64,000 bases of DNA from positions 1 to 64,000 of IMG/VR virus record IMGVR_UViG_3300038468_000190, one strand, 5' to 3'. Position numbers and translations under genes: made by a program. Each line of letters opens with the position of its first letter. Position 1 is the stretch's first letter. The DNA is from a virus. This document shows, piece after piece, positions 32,477 to 40,991 of this stretch. Under the pieces are notes generated by a model. It searched no databases and had not been told where the DNA came from. It saw only the letters and a list, made by a program, of their open reading frames with translations.

Positions 32477-33300
32477 CAGGATCCTTTCGAAAAAATACCG
32501 CCGACTTCGGTGCTCTCACCACGCGTATCGGCTCGCCACCCGAACATCGGCAGGTGCTCGCGATTCTTTCCTTGCGCGACCTTCAGCGCGTCGAAGTCAT
32601 CGAGCTCTTTCGAGCTCTCGGCGTCGTACGGATCGCGCATGTCGCACGCCCAGACGCCCGTGTCCTTCACCGTCATGAAGGTGCCCTCGGTCGTGCGGCG
32701 CGCCGAGCAGAGACGAGCGAATTGGTTGTGCTGCGCATTGAGCTCGAACGCGAGCTTCTGCCGCACGTAGTGCCTGCACGCGGGGCGAATGGGCTCGACG
32801 AGGAGAAAGTCTCCTATCCGACACTCGGTGAAGCATCGGTCGTAGCCGCATCGGTCGTAGAGCACCGACCACACGTCTTCCGCGTCGGACTCCTTTTCAT
32901 CCCAGTGCATCCGCTGGCGAAGCTCGGCGATCGCTCCGCGAAAGCCATCGATGAGGCGCGAGACCGGGATACGCCAGCGACCGTCCGGAGCGCGCTCGAC
33001 GAGCTCGGGCGAAAACTCGAAGCCCACCGCGCCCCATCTGTCCCTCACCACGAACGCCCTCGTGTCGGCCATGCACACGAGCGACGCCGGCGAGAGCGGC
33101 GGGATGTCGCTCTTCTCGGTCGAGTCGATCGTGACGGGCAGGCCGTCGGACCCGATGACGCGCACGGCCGGCGACGGCTTGAAGTCCTCGTGGATTTCGT
33201 CGAACGGATGAAACTCCGTCTCGGCGTCCTCGCTCGGCTCGTGCCCGTCGATCACGGCCTCGTCGGGACGGGCCTCGTCGCTCTCGCGCGAGTCGGACAT
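32476..33300 (-). CDS. Cys-containing unrecognised protein
   Basis: 274 residues from ATG 33300 (MSDSRESDEA). Acidic disordered N-terminus (about 1-45), then mixed alpha/beta, then a cluster CGYDRCFTECRIGDF and RPACRHYVRQ near 160-190 that could bind metal. Preceded by a 16-bp palindrome (33334-33349). No family recognised. Confidence 0.5.
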   Translation of the reverse strand: MSDSRESDEARPDEAVIDGHEPSEDAETEFHPFDEIHEDFKPSPAVRVIGSDGLPVTIDSTEKSDIPPLSPASLVCMADTRAFVVRDRWGAVGFEFSPELVERAPDGRWRIPVSRLIDGFRGAIAELRQRMHWDEKESDAEDVWSVLYDRCGYDRCFTECRIGDFLLVEPIRPACRHYVRQKLAFELNAQHNQFARLCSARRTTEGTFMTVKDTGVWACDMRDPYDAESSKELDDFDALKVAQGKNREHLPMFGWRADTRGESTEVGGIFSKGS

Positions 33301-33333
33301 TGCCCCGGAGGGTAAGCATGCCAAGGCCGTCCG

Positions 33334-33349
33334 ACAAGGCCGGCCTTGT
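33334..33349. promoter_or_regulatory. 16-bp perfect palindrome, possible operator
   Basis: ACAAGGCCGGCCTTGT in the 64-base gap between 33300 and 33365. A second CAAGGCCG half lies at 33322-33329. Symmetry without a loop favours a dimeric protein binding site over an RNA hairpin. Confidence 0.4.
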
Positions 33350-33364
33350 AGCTATCACCAAAGC

Positions 33365-33844
33365 CTAAGTCCCCGAATCCGCACCTGGGAGCTCCGCGTC
33401 GATTTTTCGGGCCGCTTCGATCCCCGGGGCTGTCTGCACACCTGTGTGCGCACCCTCGCCGTGCCGGTGGCCAAATTCGGCCAGCACGTCGGTCAGGGCT
33501 GGGTCAATTTTGACATCCTTGGCGGCCACCCCATGCGCCCGAAGCTCGCGGGCGAAGGCGTTCGACCGCTGGATAGCGCCCGAAAGGTCGCGAAGTAGCC
33601 AACTTTGAGCCACACCCGAGTGATAGCTGCTGTCATTGTAAAGTTTCTTCCATACATCACGTTCGTGCTCCAAGCCGTCGATAATATTAAAGAATTCCTT
33701 GGCCCTCCGGCTCTCGGTAGAAGCCCGGGCCCCTGCGTCCGTGGCGACCCGGGTCACTTCGGCGAGCCGACGGCGGAGAGAACGGTTCCAGAGGGCGAGG
33801 AGCACCACGAGGACCGAAAGGCAGACCAGAGGCAAGATTGTCAT
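33365..33844 (-). CDS. N-anchored helical protein
   Basis: 159 residues from ATG 33844 (MTILPLVCLSVLVVLL): an N-terminal membrane segment followed by basic residues and a helical, partly coiled-coil domain (RRRLAEVTRVATDAGA; RDVWKKLYNDSSYH). The topology would suit an i-spanin-like or host-membrane protein, but no lysis context surrounds it. ATGA-coupled to the NUDIX gene. Confidence 0.5.
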   Translation of the reverse strand: MTILPLVCLSVLVVLLALWNRSLRRRLAEVTRVATDAGARASTESRRAKEFFNIIDGLEHERDVWKKLYNDSSYHSGVAQSWLLRDLSGAIQRSNAFARELRAHGVAAKDVKIDPALTDVLAEFGHRHGEGAHTGVQTAPGIEAARKIDAELPGADSGT

Positions 33845-34281
33845 GTGTTTTCCCGTAGATAGGCGAGCACCAGCGCGCAGCCCGGGTGCAAGTGGGGGCC
33901 GATGTCGTCCGGCTCCGCCCACGTGTAGGCGCGGTGCTCGGGGTTCAGGCGGGGGGAAAATTCCTCCCGCGTCGTGACCACGAATACCGTGTAGACGAAG
34001 CCCGACCGGGGGGCCCGCCCGGGCCGAAAGAGCGCCTGCTCGCCGTCCGGCATGGTGAGCACTTCGAGTACCGCGACGTCCGTCGTCAGGGCGGCCGGAA
34101 AGCCGGTCTCCTCGTCGAGCTCCCGGATTGCCGCTTCTTCCGGCGCTTCACCGGGCTCCACGAACCCGCCCGGGTGACTCCAGCCCCGTCCGTCGGCCCG
34201 GTCGAGGAGAAGGACGCGGCCCGTGTTCTCCGCGAGAATCAGGCAGCCGGCGCCTCTTTTTGAGTACTCAGCGCTCGGCAT
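33841..34281 (-). CDS. NUDIX hydrolase
   Basis: 146 residues from ATG 34281 (MPSAEYSKRG). The NUDIX box GX5EX7REUXEEXGU is intact: GFVEPGEAPEEAAIRELDEE then TGF, about residues 43-65. The family cleaves nucleoside diphosphate-linked substrates (pyrophosphohydrolase). In viruses these often clean nucleotide pools or decap RNA. Substrate unknown. It overlaps the upstream gene by 14 bases. Confidence 0.8.
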   Translation of the reverse strand: MPSAEYSKRGAGCLILAENTGRVLLLDRADGRGWSHPGGFVEPGEAPEEAAIRELDEETGFPAALTTDVAVLEVLTMPDGEQALFRPGRAPRSGFVYTVFVVTTREEFSPRLNPEHRAYTWAEPDDIGPHLHPGCALVLAYLRENT

Positions 34282-34546
34282 ATTTCGCTGCCAGCTCCGC
34301 CAATCGCTTGGCGATAGCCTTGGGCTCCGGCCGGAGCCTCTGCTCGGCCTTCGGGTGTCGGGACCGCCACGCGCGCATGGCCGCCGCGTGGCACGGGCGG
34401 CAGTACCGCTGGCGGCCGAGCTTGGCACAACGCGCAAAGGCCTCCTTCGGCAATGTCTCGCGACACCACGTGCACTCTCGGCGGTCGGGCTCGGGGCCAA
34501 GACTCGCCGCGTATCGCTCTGACTTGGTGCGTTTGGGGCGGGCCAT
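34268..34546 (-). CDS. Zinc-finger protein, Endo VII N-domain-like
   Basis: 92 residues. CTWCRETLPKEAF, then RYCRPCHAAAMRAWRSRHP: two Cys pairs followed by a basic helix, the pattern seen in front of recombination endonuclease VII proteins and in stand-alone phage zinc fingers. The HNH-type catalytic part is absent. DNA binding is likely. Confidence 0.6.
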   Translation of the reverse strand: MARPKRTKSERYAASLGPEPDRRECTWCRETLPKEAFARCAKLGRQRYCRPCHAAAMRAWRSRHPKAEQRLRPEPKAIAKRLAELAAKYAER

Positions 34547-34581
34547 CAGGGGTAGAACGTTTCACAACGAACGCGCGTGGC

Positions 34582-35163
34582 CTACCGCCCCCGCAGGCGA
34601 CGCGGCCGCCCACCCGGAAGCGCCCGGCGCTCGTCGTCGGCGCCCTCGAGCCGCTCCATGCGGCGGTCCATCCGGTCGAGGACCTGAAGGAGCTTCACGT
34701 TCGCGAGCTGGGAAACGCGGCCCTCGCTCCGGGTCATGGCCGCCGGGTCGTGGAGGCTCGTCGCGATGGGGGCGTCGCCGAAGATGCCGCCGGCCGACTG
34801 GCCGCCGGGGCCGTGGACGCCGTCGAGAAGCTCGGCCTCCTCTTCGAGCCAGCGCTCCCGGGCCTCCTCGGCCGTCTCGCCGCGATGGTCGCCCCGATAC
34901 CGGACGACGGGCGAGCCAGGAAACTCCTGGGCTGCGTGACGCGCCAGGGCCTCGTCGCGCTCTTCGCGGTAGGCGCCGCTTGCGTCGCCGGTGCCGGCGC
35001 GCACGATGGCGCCGCCATAACGCCCACGCTCGGCCGCCGGCTCGCCTCCGGCCCGATCGGCGATCCGATCGCGGAGGAGCTCGCCGAGGAGCTCCTTCGT
35101 GGATTTGCCTTCGCTACGCGACAGCGCTTCGAGGGCTGCCTCCAGATCCTTGTCGATTGGCAA
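34582..35163 (-). CDS. Unrecognised charged protein, RHH-like N-terminus
   Basis: 193 residues. The first 35 residues (DLEAALEALSRSEGKSTKEL, LGELLRDRI) have the pattern of a ribbon-helix-helix or a regulator dimerisation helix. The rest is charged and disordered-looking, with a heptad helix (LQVLDRMDRRMERLEGAD) near the end and a basic tail. Function unknown. Confidence 0.45.
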   Translation of the reverse strand: MPIDKDLEAALEALSRSEGKSTKELLGELLRDRIADRAGGEPAAERGRYGGAIVRAGTGDASGAYREERDEALARHAAQEFPGSPVVRYRGDHRGETAEEARERWLEEEAELLDGVHGPGGQSAGGIFGDAPIATSLHDPAAMTRSEGRVSQLANVKLLQVLDRMDRRMERLEGADDERRALPGGRPRRLRGR

Positions 35164-35219
35164 AGACGCGCTCCTTTTCTGGGTGCCGATCAGAATACCA
35201 CGGGGCCGATGGCTCGTCG

Positions 35220-35648
35220 CTACCGGACGTCGTTACCCGGCTCGGCCGGAGGCAACGCGCCCGCGACGTCTTCTTCCGGCCGGGGCGCGAGTGCTCGAAA
35301 GGCCCGGTCGATCGCGAGCGCCGCGACCATCTCGTCCGATTTGAAAAACTTTCGAATCTCCCGGAGCGAGGTCGCCTCGATGATCCAGTCCATCCGCCCC
35401 ACGCACCGTCCCGTCTTCACACTGAACGTCATGACTTCCGCGCCGCCGCCGAAGTAGACCGCGACGCGCGTCCCCGCCGGGATATCCACGACCTCGACGT
35501 CGCGCTCGCGCGTCGGCGCCTTGCTCCTCCGGTAGCTCTCCCTCGACCGCTTGAGCGCGCCATCGCTCGTCGTCAAGCGCTCGAGAACCGGCCACTCCTG
35601 GATGCGGATCATGAGCGCTTCGGGAAGCTCTTCGGGAGAGTTATTCAT
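35220..35648 (-). CDS. Unrecognised soluble protein
   Basis: 142 residues. A strand-rich central part (VEVVDIPAGTRVAVYFGGGA, EVMTFSVKTGRCVG) resembles a small beta-barrel. C-terminus disordered. No family recognised. ATGA overlap at start. Confidence 0.5.
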   Translation of the reverse strand: MNNSPEELPEALMIRIQEWPVLERLTTSDGALKRSRESYRRSKAPTRERDVEVVDIPAGTRVAVYFGGGAEVMTFSVKTGRCVGRMDWIIEATSLREIRKFFKSDEMVAALAIDRAFRALAPRPEEDVAGALPPAEPGNDVR

Positions 35649-35848
35649 CGTTTCTTCTTTCGCGGCGCCGGGCGCGCGGGCAAGAGAGGCACCGTAAGGC
35701 GGCTGAGATCAACGACGACGAGGTCATCGGCCTCGCGAGACCATAACCGCGCCGCCCGGCGGCGCACCTTGGTCGCGTCGCCCACGTCGAGGGTCACGAG
35801 ATCCCCGAGGACTTGACCACTCCGGAGGTCGGAGACGCGCCATGCCAC
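35645..35848 (-). CDS. 67-residue basic protein
   Basis: From GTG 35848 (TAGTG overlap). MAWRVSDLRSGQVLGDLVTL, then strands and a PRKKKR tail. The longer frame upstream is Arg/Pro-rich shadow. Small beta protein, unknown role. Confidence 0.5.
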   Translation of the reverse strand: MAWRVSDLRSGQVLGDLVTLDVGDATKVRRRAARLWSREADDLVVVDLSRLTVPLLPARPAPRKKKR

Positions 35849-36063
35849 TATTCGCGCTCCGCGTATTGCAGAAGCCTGAGGGCCGCGCGGAAGGCGCGCG
35901 CTGGCGCGCCGCAGCGGTCGCAGCAGTCGTCCGGCGTCGACTGAAAGCGCGGGTGCCCGCTCGCGGCCGACACGAACGCCACCAGGGCCGTGAGGTGAGA
36001 CTCGAAGCGCTGCGCCCACACGCCGTGCTCTCGCAAGCGCTCGAAGTCCGCGCGCGCGATCAC
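35848..36063 (-). CDS. 71-residue Cys-containing protein
   Basis: From GTG 36063 (GTGA overlap). Helical with DDCCDRCGAPARAF near residue 46, a compact Cys cluster. No family. Coupled at both ends. Confidence 0.5.
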   Translation of the reverse strand: MIARADFERLREHGVWAQRFESHLTALVAFVSAASGHPRFQSTPDDCCDRCGAPARAFRAALRLLQYAERE

Positions 36064-36365
36064 CGCTCGCCGTCCGGGACCCGTGGGGCGCTCAGGTTTC
36101 GGATCTGGATCTGTTGAAGCGAGACGCGGTTTTCGAGGACGGAGATCAACTGATCCTGCGTCTCTCGGAGACTCTCGTGCGACGCGCAAAGCTTCTTGAA
36201 CTTCGAGTGCCGCCCGAGCAGCCAGCCGATGCCGACGAAGCTCGCGAAGGAGAGCGCCGCCTGTGACCCGGAGCCGAGGTAGACCTTACCGGCGACGACG
36301 AGCACGAACGCCCAGACGAGCATCTGACCGGCGTCGCCGAGAAACTCGAGGTGCCTCTGCTGCAT
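36060..36365 (-). CDS. Two-TM protein with C-terminal coiled coil
   Basis: 101 residues. Hydrophobic segments at about 13-30 and 37-54, then a basic turn (RHSKFKKLC) and a helix (LRETQDQLISVLENRVSLQQ). Possible holin-like or membrane-organising protein, but no adjacent lysin. Low specificity. Confidence 0.5.
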   Translation of the reverse strand: MQQRHLEFLGDAGQMLVWAFVLVVAGKVYLGSGSQAALSFASFVGIGWLLGRHSKFKKLCASHESLRETQDQLISVLENRVSLQQIQIRNLSAPRVPDGER

Positions 36366-36368
36366 CGC

Positions 36369-36608
36369 CTAGCTCTTCGTCGGGTCTTCACGGAGCTGGG
36401 ACTCGGCGGCCCGGAGCACATGGAGAATCACCTCGCGGGTCTCTTCGGTCGTCATCCGCTGGCGGAGCTGCCCGTAGACCCATCCGATCACGAAGCCGTA
36501 CCATTGGTCCTGAGGAAGCTCGGTCTCCGTGAGCGCGGCGAGCATTCGCTCCGTAAACTTCTCTCCCATGGCGAGCACGGCTGGCGTCAGCGTCATCATG
36601 GGCTTCAT
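36369..36608 (-). CDS. Unrecognised helical protein
   Basis: 79 residues from ATG 36608 (MKPMMTLTPA), ATGA overlap. Helical, no cysteines. QWYGFVIGWVYGQLRQRM in the middle is amphipathic. The longer His-rich extension is shadow. Function unknown. Confidence 0.5.
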   Translation of the reverse strand: MKPMMTLTPAVLAMGEKFTERMLAALTETELPQDQWYGFVIGWVYGQLRQRMTTEETREVILHVLRAAESQLREDPTKS

Positions 36609-36964
36609 TCGAGTCGACCGATTTCGTCGTCCAGAATCTGAATCGCCAAAGCGATATTGCCGCGCAATATGGCCCAGAGGAATTTGCCGAGCAAGGCCGG
36701 CATCGTGTCCACCACCTTCAGGAACTTGGCCTCCGCTGAAGGAGGGATGATGGTGATGTGGCGACCCGACGGACACTCTCGCTCTCGAACGAGGTACCAG
36801 CGAGCCTTTTTGAGATCTTCGAGGCGGTCGCCCTTCTGTCCCGCACGCCAGACGTACTTCGTCGCGTTACCGACGCAGAAGTTCATGTGCTCGCAGATGT
36901 CGATCGCCTCGACGCCCGACTCGTGACTGTTGTAGTGCGGCGGATGATTGACGCTGTCCGTCAC
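36605..36964 (-). CDS. DUF3310 protein
   Basis: 119 residues from GTG 36964. The first half matches DUF3310, a small phage family: VNHPPHY, GVEAIDICEHM, GNATKYVWRAGQK, DLKKARWYL. The family's biochemical role is not settled (some members are annotated as nucleotide kinases). It sits directly after thyX in the operon, consistent with a nucleotide-metabolism link. The C-terminal half extends beyond the family. Confidence 0.8.
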   Translation of the reverse strand: MTDSVNHPPHYNSHESGVEAIDICEHMNFCVGNATKYVWRAGQKGDRLEDLKKARWYLVRERECPSGRHITIIPPSAEAKFLKVVDTMPALLGKFLWAILRGNIALAIQILDDEIGRLE

Positions 36965-37947
36965 GTGGCCTCCTCGGTGCGTTGTCCCAGAATGTCGTGC
37001 TCGCCTGGGATGAGCTTTCGGAGCTGCACCCAGCCGTTTAGGTTGCCCGAGTAGTAGAGCGGCCCCCGAACGCGGGTGATGATGCTGCCGCGGTCTTCCA
37101 TCCCGACTTTCGGCTCCACGCCGGGCGGGCACTGAGTGCGAAGCATCGGACCGTCATCGAACGCGACGTCCCAGGCCTGGGTGAGCTCGAGCTCACGTTG
37201 GGTCATTGGACGGGCCGGATGCTCGAGAGGACTCAGGTGTCCCGGACCAACGAGCCGCTCGTAGAGCGCCAGGTCCTCGTTCGCGTCACGTTTACCGTCT
37301 TGAGTCAGATAAGAAACTCGGGCGCACCGCGCCGCTGAGATGCGCGCCGCCGCGAACGCGGCGTAAGCGCCCACCTCGAGATTGAACGCTTCACCCGGCT
37401 CGACGTACGGCGTGTGCCAGTCGCCGTAGTTCACGGGGTGCGGCTCGCTCGTTTTGTACGCCTCGAGCATCATCTCGGCGGCGCGCCTAAACTCACCCTG
37501 CGCGGCGGGGTTCACGCGGAGGTGGGAGAAGTTATCCCAGTCGGTCGCGGTGATGACCGCCGTGTGCCACGCGAACGGCTCGAGGAGACGATTGGCGAGC
37601 TGTTTATGAACACCAAGTTCAGCGAGACGTCGAGCTTGCTCGATCGCTTTGCTGCACGCCCAAGCCCACTCGTCCTCCGCTCGCTGTGCCTCCTCCGCCG
37701 AGAGCACCTCGTCATGCTGCATGCCCTTCTTGTTCTTTCCGAACTCCGCCGGCACGAACGGATCCGTCTCGACGGCGGCGATGCGCCTCTCGACCGGGAT
37801 GGCGCGCGAGCTCGCGCTGTTACGCGACAGCATCCGGTGCGTGTTCACCTCGGCGAGCACGATGCGCGGGAAGGTGACCTCGAAGCTCGTCAGGCGATGG
37901 CCGGCCGGCGAGATCGAGTCCGCCAGGATGCGACACGCGTAGGCCAT
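36961..37947 (-). CDS. thyX: Flavin-dependent thymidylate synthase ThyX
   Basis: 328 residues. ThyX makes dTMP from dUMP using FAD and methylenetetrahydrofolate. The signature is present as THRMLSRNSASSR (about residues 36-48). A second conserved part is AARCARVSYLTQDGKR and GHLSPLEHPARP, with the conserved histidine. It is longer than typical bacterial ThyX. First gene after a likely promoter (38005-38032), followed by DUF3310. It supplies dTMP independent of host ThyA. Confidence 0.93.
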   Translation of the reverse strand: MAYACRILADSISPAGHRLTSFEVTFPRIVLAEVNTHRMLSRNSASSRAIPVERRIAAVETDPFVPAEFGKNKKGMQHDEVLSAEEAQRAEDEWAWACSKAIEQARRLAELGVHKQLANRLLEPFAWHTAVITATDWDNFSHLRVNPAAQGEFRRAAEMMLEAYKTSEPHPVNYGDWHTPYVEPGEAFNLEVGAYAAFAAARISAARCARVSYLTQDGKRDANEDLALYERLVGPGHLSPLEHPARPMTQRELELTQAWDVAFDDGPMLRTQCPPGVEPKVGMEDRGSIITRVRGPLYYSGNLNGWVQLRKLIPGEHDILGQRTEEAT

Positions 37948-38004
37948 CAGCGCCAGCCCACGGCGACACGTCGCCCGATCCGTTGAGTAGCTCTCATCCG
38001 CCCT

Positions 38005-38049
38005 AGGATAGGGGCACCGAGAGTACCGTCAAGCGGAAAGTGATATCAC
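38005..38049 (-). promoter_or_regulatory. thyX promoter with upstream palindrome
   Basis: Minus strand: TTGACG (38027-38032), 16 bases, TATCCT (38005-38010). Seven bases upstream of the -35 lies the perfect palindrome GTGATATCAC (38040-38049), which also occurs at 45813-45822 in the divergent control region. Confidence 0.55.
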
Positions 38050-38078
38050 CCCGGAAGAACCCGTGGGGCCCCGTTTCG

Positions 38079-38582
38079 TTATTCCTGCTGCAGGATGCCG
38101 CCGACGCCGAACATGAATCGCGTCCCCTTGGCGGCGCCTGCGAATTCCTGGAAGATCGCTCGCGTCGCTTCTGGGGCGGCCGCGCGTGTGATCGTGTCGG
38201 TGATGGCGATAGCGAGGGCGTCCTTCTCGCTGCCGAGCCCGAACTTGAACGACAGGTTCTCGGGGAGCAGGGCCCCCGTGCCGAGCTGGAGCAGCGTCTG
38301 CACGCCGTTGAAGCCCTGCGCCACGAAGACGAGCGTCACCACGAACGTGTGGCCGTCGCCGCCGCCCGCGAGGAGGAAATCGCCGAGCGTGAGCTGTCGC
38401 TCCGGCGTCTCGGGAAACGCCGCCGCGATGAGAACGTTCTGGGCTTGGATCTCGTCGAGCGCTGCCTGCACGAGCGTTTCCATCTCGCTTGCCTCGGCGG
38501 CCTCGGCCGTCTTGACGACGAAGGTTGCCGACGGTGGCTCGAACGCTGCGGGGTGCTCGTAGAAGAGGTCCGTGAACGACAT
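38079..38582 (-). CDS. Unrecognised soluble protein
   Basis: 167 residues from ATG 38582 (MSFTDLFYEH) with GGAG seven bases before. Acidic helix (AEAAEASEMETLVQAALDEI), then strands (HTFVVTLVFVAQGFNG). No cysteine or membrane segment. It is separated from thyX by the promoter gap and ends the transcript from 40401 or has its own start. No family. Confidence 0.55.
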   Translation of the reverse strand: MSFTDLFYEHPAAFEPPSATFVVKTAEAAEASEMETLVQAALDEIQAQNVLIAAAFPETPERQLTLGDFLLAGGGDGHTFVVTLVFVAQGFNGVQTLLQLGTGALLPENLSFKFGLGSEKDALAIAITDTITRAAAPEATRAIFQEFAGAAKGTRFMFGVGGILQQE

Positions 38583-38721
38583 GCTCCGGAGCATATCCGA
38601 AGTCAGTGGCGGCTGTCCACGGTCTCCGGTACGCTCTCGGCTGCCCCTCCGGTCGCCTCGGCGCCGGAGCCAGAGCTCGGCCGTGTCCCTCCAGGCGGCC
38701 GGGCTCTTGTTTTTTGGGGCC
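38583..38721. other. 139-base gap, no gene seen
   Basis: Between the stop at 38722 and ATG 38582. It contains an A6 run just after the upstream stop and several GGCCG/CGGCC inverted repeats, but no ORF with a start or clear promoter. Confidence 0.35.
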
Positions 38722-40401
38722 CTACGCGAGCCGTCCGGCGCGGACGACGACGTCGATGAGGGGAGGCGGCTCGAAGTCCCGGTCGGGCTCCATCCCGAAC
38801 ACCTGGAGTTCTTCGGCCGGCCCTTCGGCAAACGCCATCTGCTCTGGCGTGTACGATTCGAAGTATTCGCTGTCGGTGTCACCTGGACGAAGCGTGAGAA
38901 ATCCGAGTAGCGCGCGCAGCGTCTCGTCCGAATCGAGCGCGTGAAGCGGCGAGGCAGAAAAATCTTCTCCGACGAAGAGCTCCTCGTCGTCCGGCATCGG
39001 CGTCCTGAATGCATAGCCGAGGATGCTCTTACCGTAGGAATCGGTGCGGTGCGTGTCCCAGACATCGAGTCGATAGCCGGTCTCGCCGAGCTCGACGGCG
39101 CGCAGGATGCCCTCGTCCGGGATAGAATTCACGGCGAAGTGATGCGGCTTGGCGTAGTGCTCGCGACGCTCCTCCGGATCGAACGGTCGTTCTTCTCGAC
39201 GGCTCCGGGCTTCCTCACGCCGGATGAGCTCTCGGGCGGACGGGAGCTCTCGGCCACGGAGCGTCGCCTGGCCACGAGAGTGGCCACGGCGCGGCGGGGG
39301 ATTGGAGAGCATCCGCGCGCGGCGCTCGCGTTCCTCCGCGCTCATGAGTTCGATCTCGACATCTCGGTAGCCCTCGGCACGAGCATGTCCGAGCGCCCAG
39401 TCTAGCCTGGCCTGACCGCTGCCCATGCCGACGGTGACACGCTCACCGTACTCTGGCGCGAACGCCGTCACGACGAACTGCTGCCCCGCTCCGACGCCGA
39501 CATGTTCCTGACCTCGCACTTTGATCACTCGCGCGTTCGCGGCCATGCCGACGTCCGACCTCGCCCCGAACTCTCGCTCGTAGATTTCCTGGGCCCGCCG
39601 GAAGATCCGCTCCTTGGTCGCCGCCGGGAGCTTCGTCTTTTCCTGGTGGGCGCGGGACATCGCGGCCCGAAGGTGCGCCTTGTCGATACGGCCGGAGCGA
39701 TTCTTGTACGGCAAGTGCCGGAGCGTCAGCGGATGGCTCCGGCCGAGTCGATCGCGACGTCCACCCGGCTCGACGTGCAAGAACGCCGAGTCGGGGAGAC
39801 TGTTCACGTAGGCGCGTGACCACTTCGCGTTCTCGGTGAGCCCCGCTTCACGCACGGTGCGCTCGTCCTCGCCGATCCGAAACCGCGTCGGCGCTTCTTC
39901 GGTTTCGGGCTCGACGTCGTAACGCGTGGGCGCCTCGAGCGTCATCGGCTCGATGTCGCGGAGGGTCGGCGCGGCCACCGTCTCGGCGCGCGACCCGGGC
40001 GCTTCGGTCGCCCCGTACTGCTCTTCGGCGAGCACGAGCGCGACCTCGAGATCTTCGTCCTCGTCGCGGACGACCGCCCCGTCGCCGTGGAGCTCCACCC
40101 CGAAGAGATCGCCGTTCGCGGAGATACTCAGCAAGGCGCGCTCGGCGGCGAGCCACTTCTTCACCCTCGTCGCGAAGCGCGTCCGGATGTGTCCCGTTTC
40201 TGCGCGCGAGCCCATGGCGTGGTTCAGGGCGTGCTCGAGACTCTTGTGCTCGCTCGAGCCGCGGCGCGGATCGCGTGGCGTCACGAGGAACTTGTCGTCG
40301 ACCACGCTGATGGTCAAGCGCTCGTCGTGCTTACCGAGCCACTTGAGCATCCGGTTTTGGAAGACCGGCGGGATGTCGTAGAGCTCGATGTCGTCTGCCA
40401 C
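38722..40401 (-). CDS. Large protein with DUF6582-like module
   Basis: 559 residues. The middle (about 190-285: AYVNSLPDSAFLHVEPGG, RHLPYKN, DKAHLRAAMSRAHQEKTKLP) resembles the LPDSAFA...RHLPI...HVRNALAR module (DUF6582) found in phage proteins near prohead proteases. The N-terminus has a small beta domain. The C-terminal 150 residues are mixed, with PDDEELFVGEDFSASPLHAL. Charged and soluble. Role unknown, possibly an assembly factor. Family assignment is from pattern memory. Confidence 0.55.
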   Translation of the reverse strand: MADDIELYDIPPVFQNRMLKWLGKHDERLTISVVDDKFLVTPRDPRRGSSEHKSLEHALNHAMGSRAETGHIRTRFATRVKKWLAAERALLSISANGDLFGVELHGDGAVVRDEDEDLEVALVLAEEQYGATEAPGSRAETVAAPTLRDIEPMTLEAPTRYDVEPETEEAPTRFRIGEDERTVREAGLTENAKWSRAYVNSLPDSAFLHVEPGGRRDRLGRSHPLTLRHLPYKNRSGRIDKAHLRAAMSRAHQEKTKLPAATKERIFRRAQEIYEREFGARSDVGMAANARVIKVRGQEHVGVGAGQQFVVTAFAPEYGERVTVGMGSGQARLDWALGHARAEGYRDVEIELMSAEERERRARMLSNPPPRRGHSRGQATLRGRELPSARELIRREEARSRREERPFDPEERREHYAKPHHFAVNSIPDEGILRAVELGETGYRLDVWDTHRTDSYGKSILGYAFRTPMPDDEELFVGEDFSASPLHALDSDETLRALLGFLTLRPGDTDSEYFESYTPEQMAFAEGPAEELQVFGMEPDRDFEPPPLIDVVVRAGRLA

Positions 40402-40434
40402 GAGGAGGGAGAGTACTCCCGGTCGGCCGCGTGC

Positions 40435-40716
40435 TCAAGACAGAGGCTTACCGCGGCTCAATTCGCCGTGGATCTTGCGCACGATGGCCTGCGCCTGCTC
40501 GAGATCGCGACGAAGCTCTGGATGGAGCACTTCAGAGTCAGGAACGTGGGCCAATGCGTCCTCTTCGGTGAAGCGCAGGACCGAGACGCATCGAATGCAC
40601 ACGGTGAAATCGCCGGCTACCGGTCCGCGCATGTCGCCAGGACGAGTGCTCGTGGCAGTGTCGAGTTCTGCCCTGCAGACCGGACACTGCATCTCTGCCG
40701 TCGGGTGATGCCTCAT
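40435..40716 (-). CDS. Small zinc-ribbon protein
   Basis: 93 residues. CPVC near residue 11 and CIRC near 40 form one zinc site, then a helical C-terminus (RRDLEQAQAIVRKIHGELSR). An internal ATG (MQCPVC) is an alternative start. ATGA-coupled to the upstream gene. Confidence 0.55.
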   Translation of the reverse strand: MRHHPTAEMQCPVCRAELDTATSTRPGDMRGPVAGDFTVCIRCVSVLRFTEEDALAHVPDSEVLHPELRRDLEQAQAIVRKIHGELSRGKPLS

Positions 40717-40991
40717 GGGCCCTCTCGAAAGAAGCCGAGGACGGTCGGGCTCACATGGTCACCGCGCTCGACGTGGGCCTCGAGATGCGTTGCCATCACG
40801 GACTGCTCTCTGCAAAGGAATTCACCACGGCGATGAGCGACCACGTCCGTGAGCGAGCAGTCCGAGCAGACGAGGCGCCCGTCTGGAATCTCGAAGATGT
40901 ACACGTCCGATCCCGGACACGGATCGACGGCGCAGCGGCGGCCCGACATGCTCGTGTGCTCGCAGCGGGTGTTCATGCGGACGATGGCCAT
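40713..40991 (-). CDS. Small Cys-rich protein
   Basis: 92 residues from ATG 40991 (MAIVRMNTRC), TGATG overlap. Cysteines at CEHTSMSGRRC, DPCPGS and VCSDCSL suggest one or two zinc sites. Function unknown. Second of three adjacent zinc-type genes. Confidence 0.55.
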   Translation of the reverse strand: MAIVRMNTRCEHTSMSGRRCAVDPCPGSDVYIFEIPDGRLVCSDCSLTDVVAHRRGEFLCREQSVMATHLEAHVERGDHVSPTVLGFFREGP

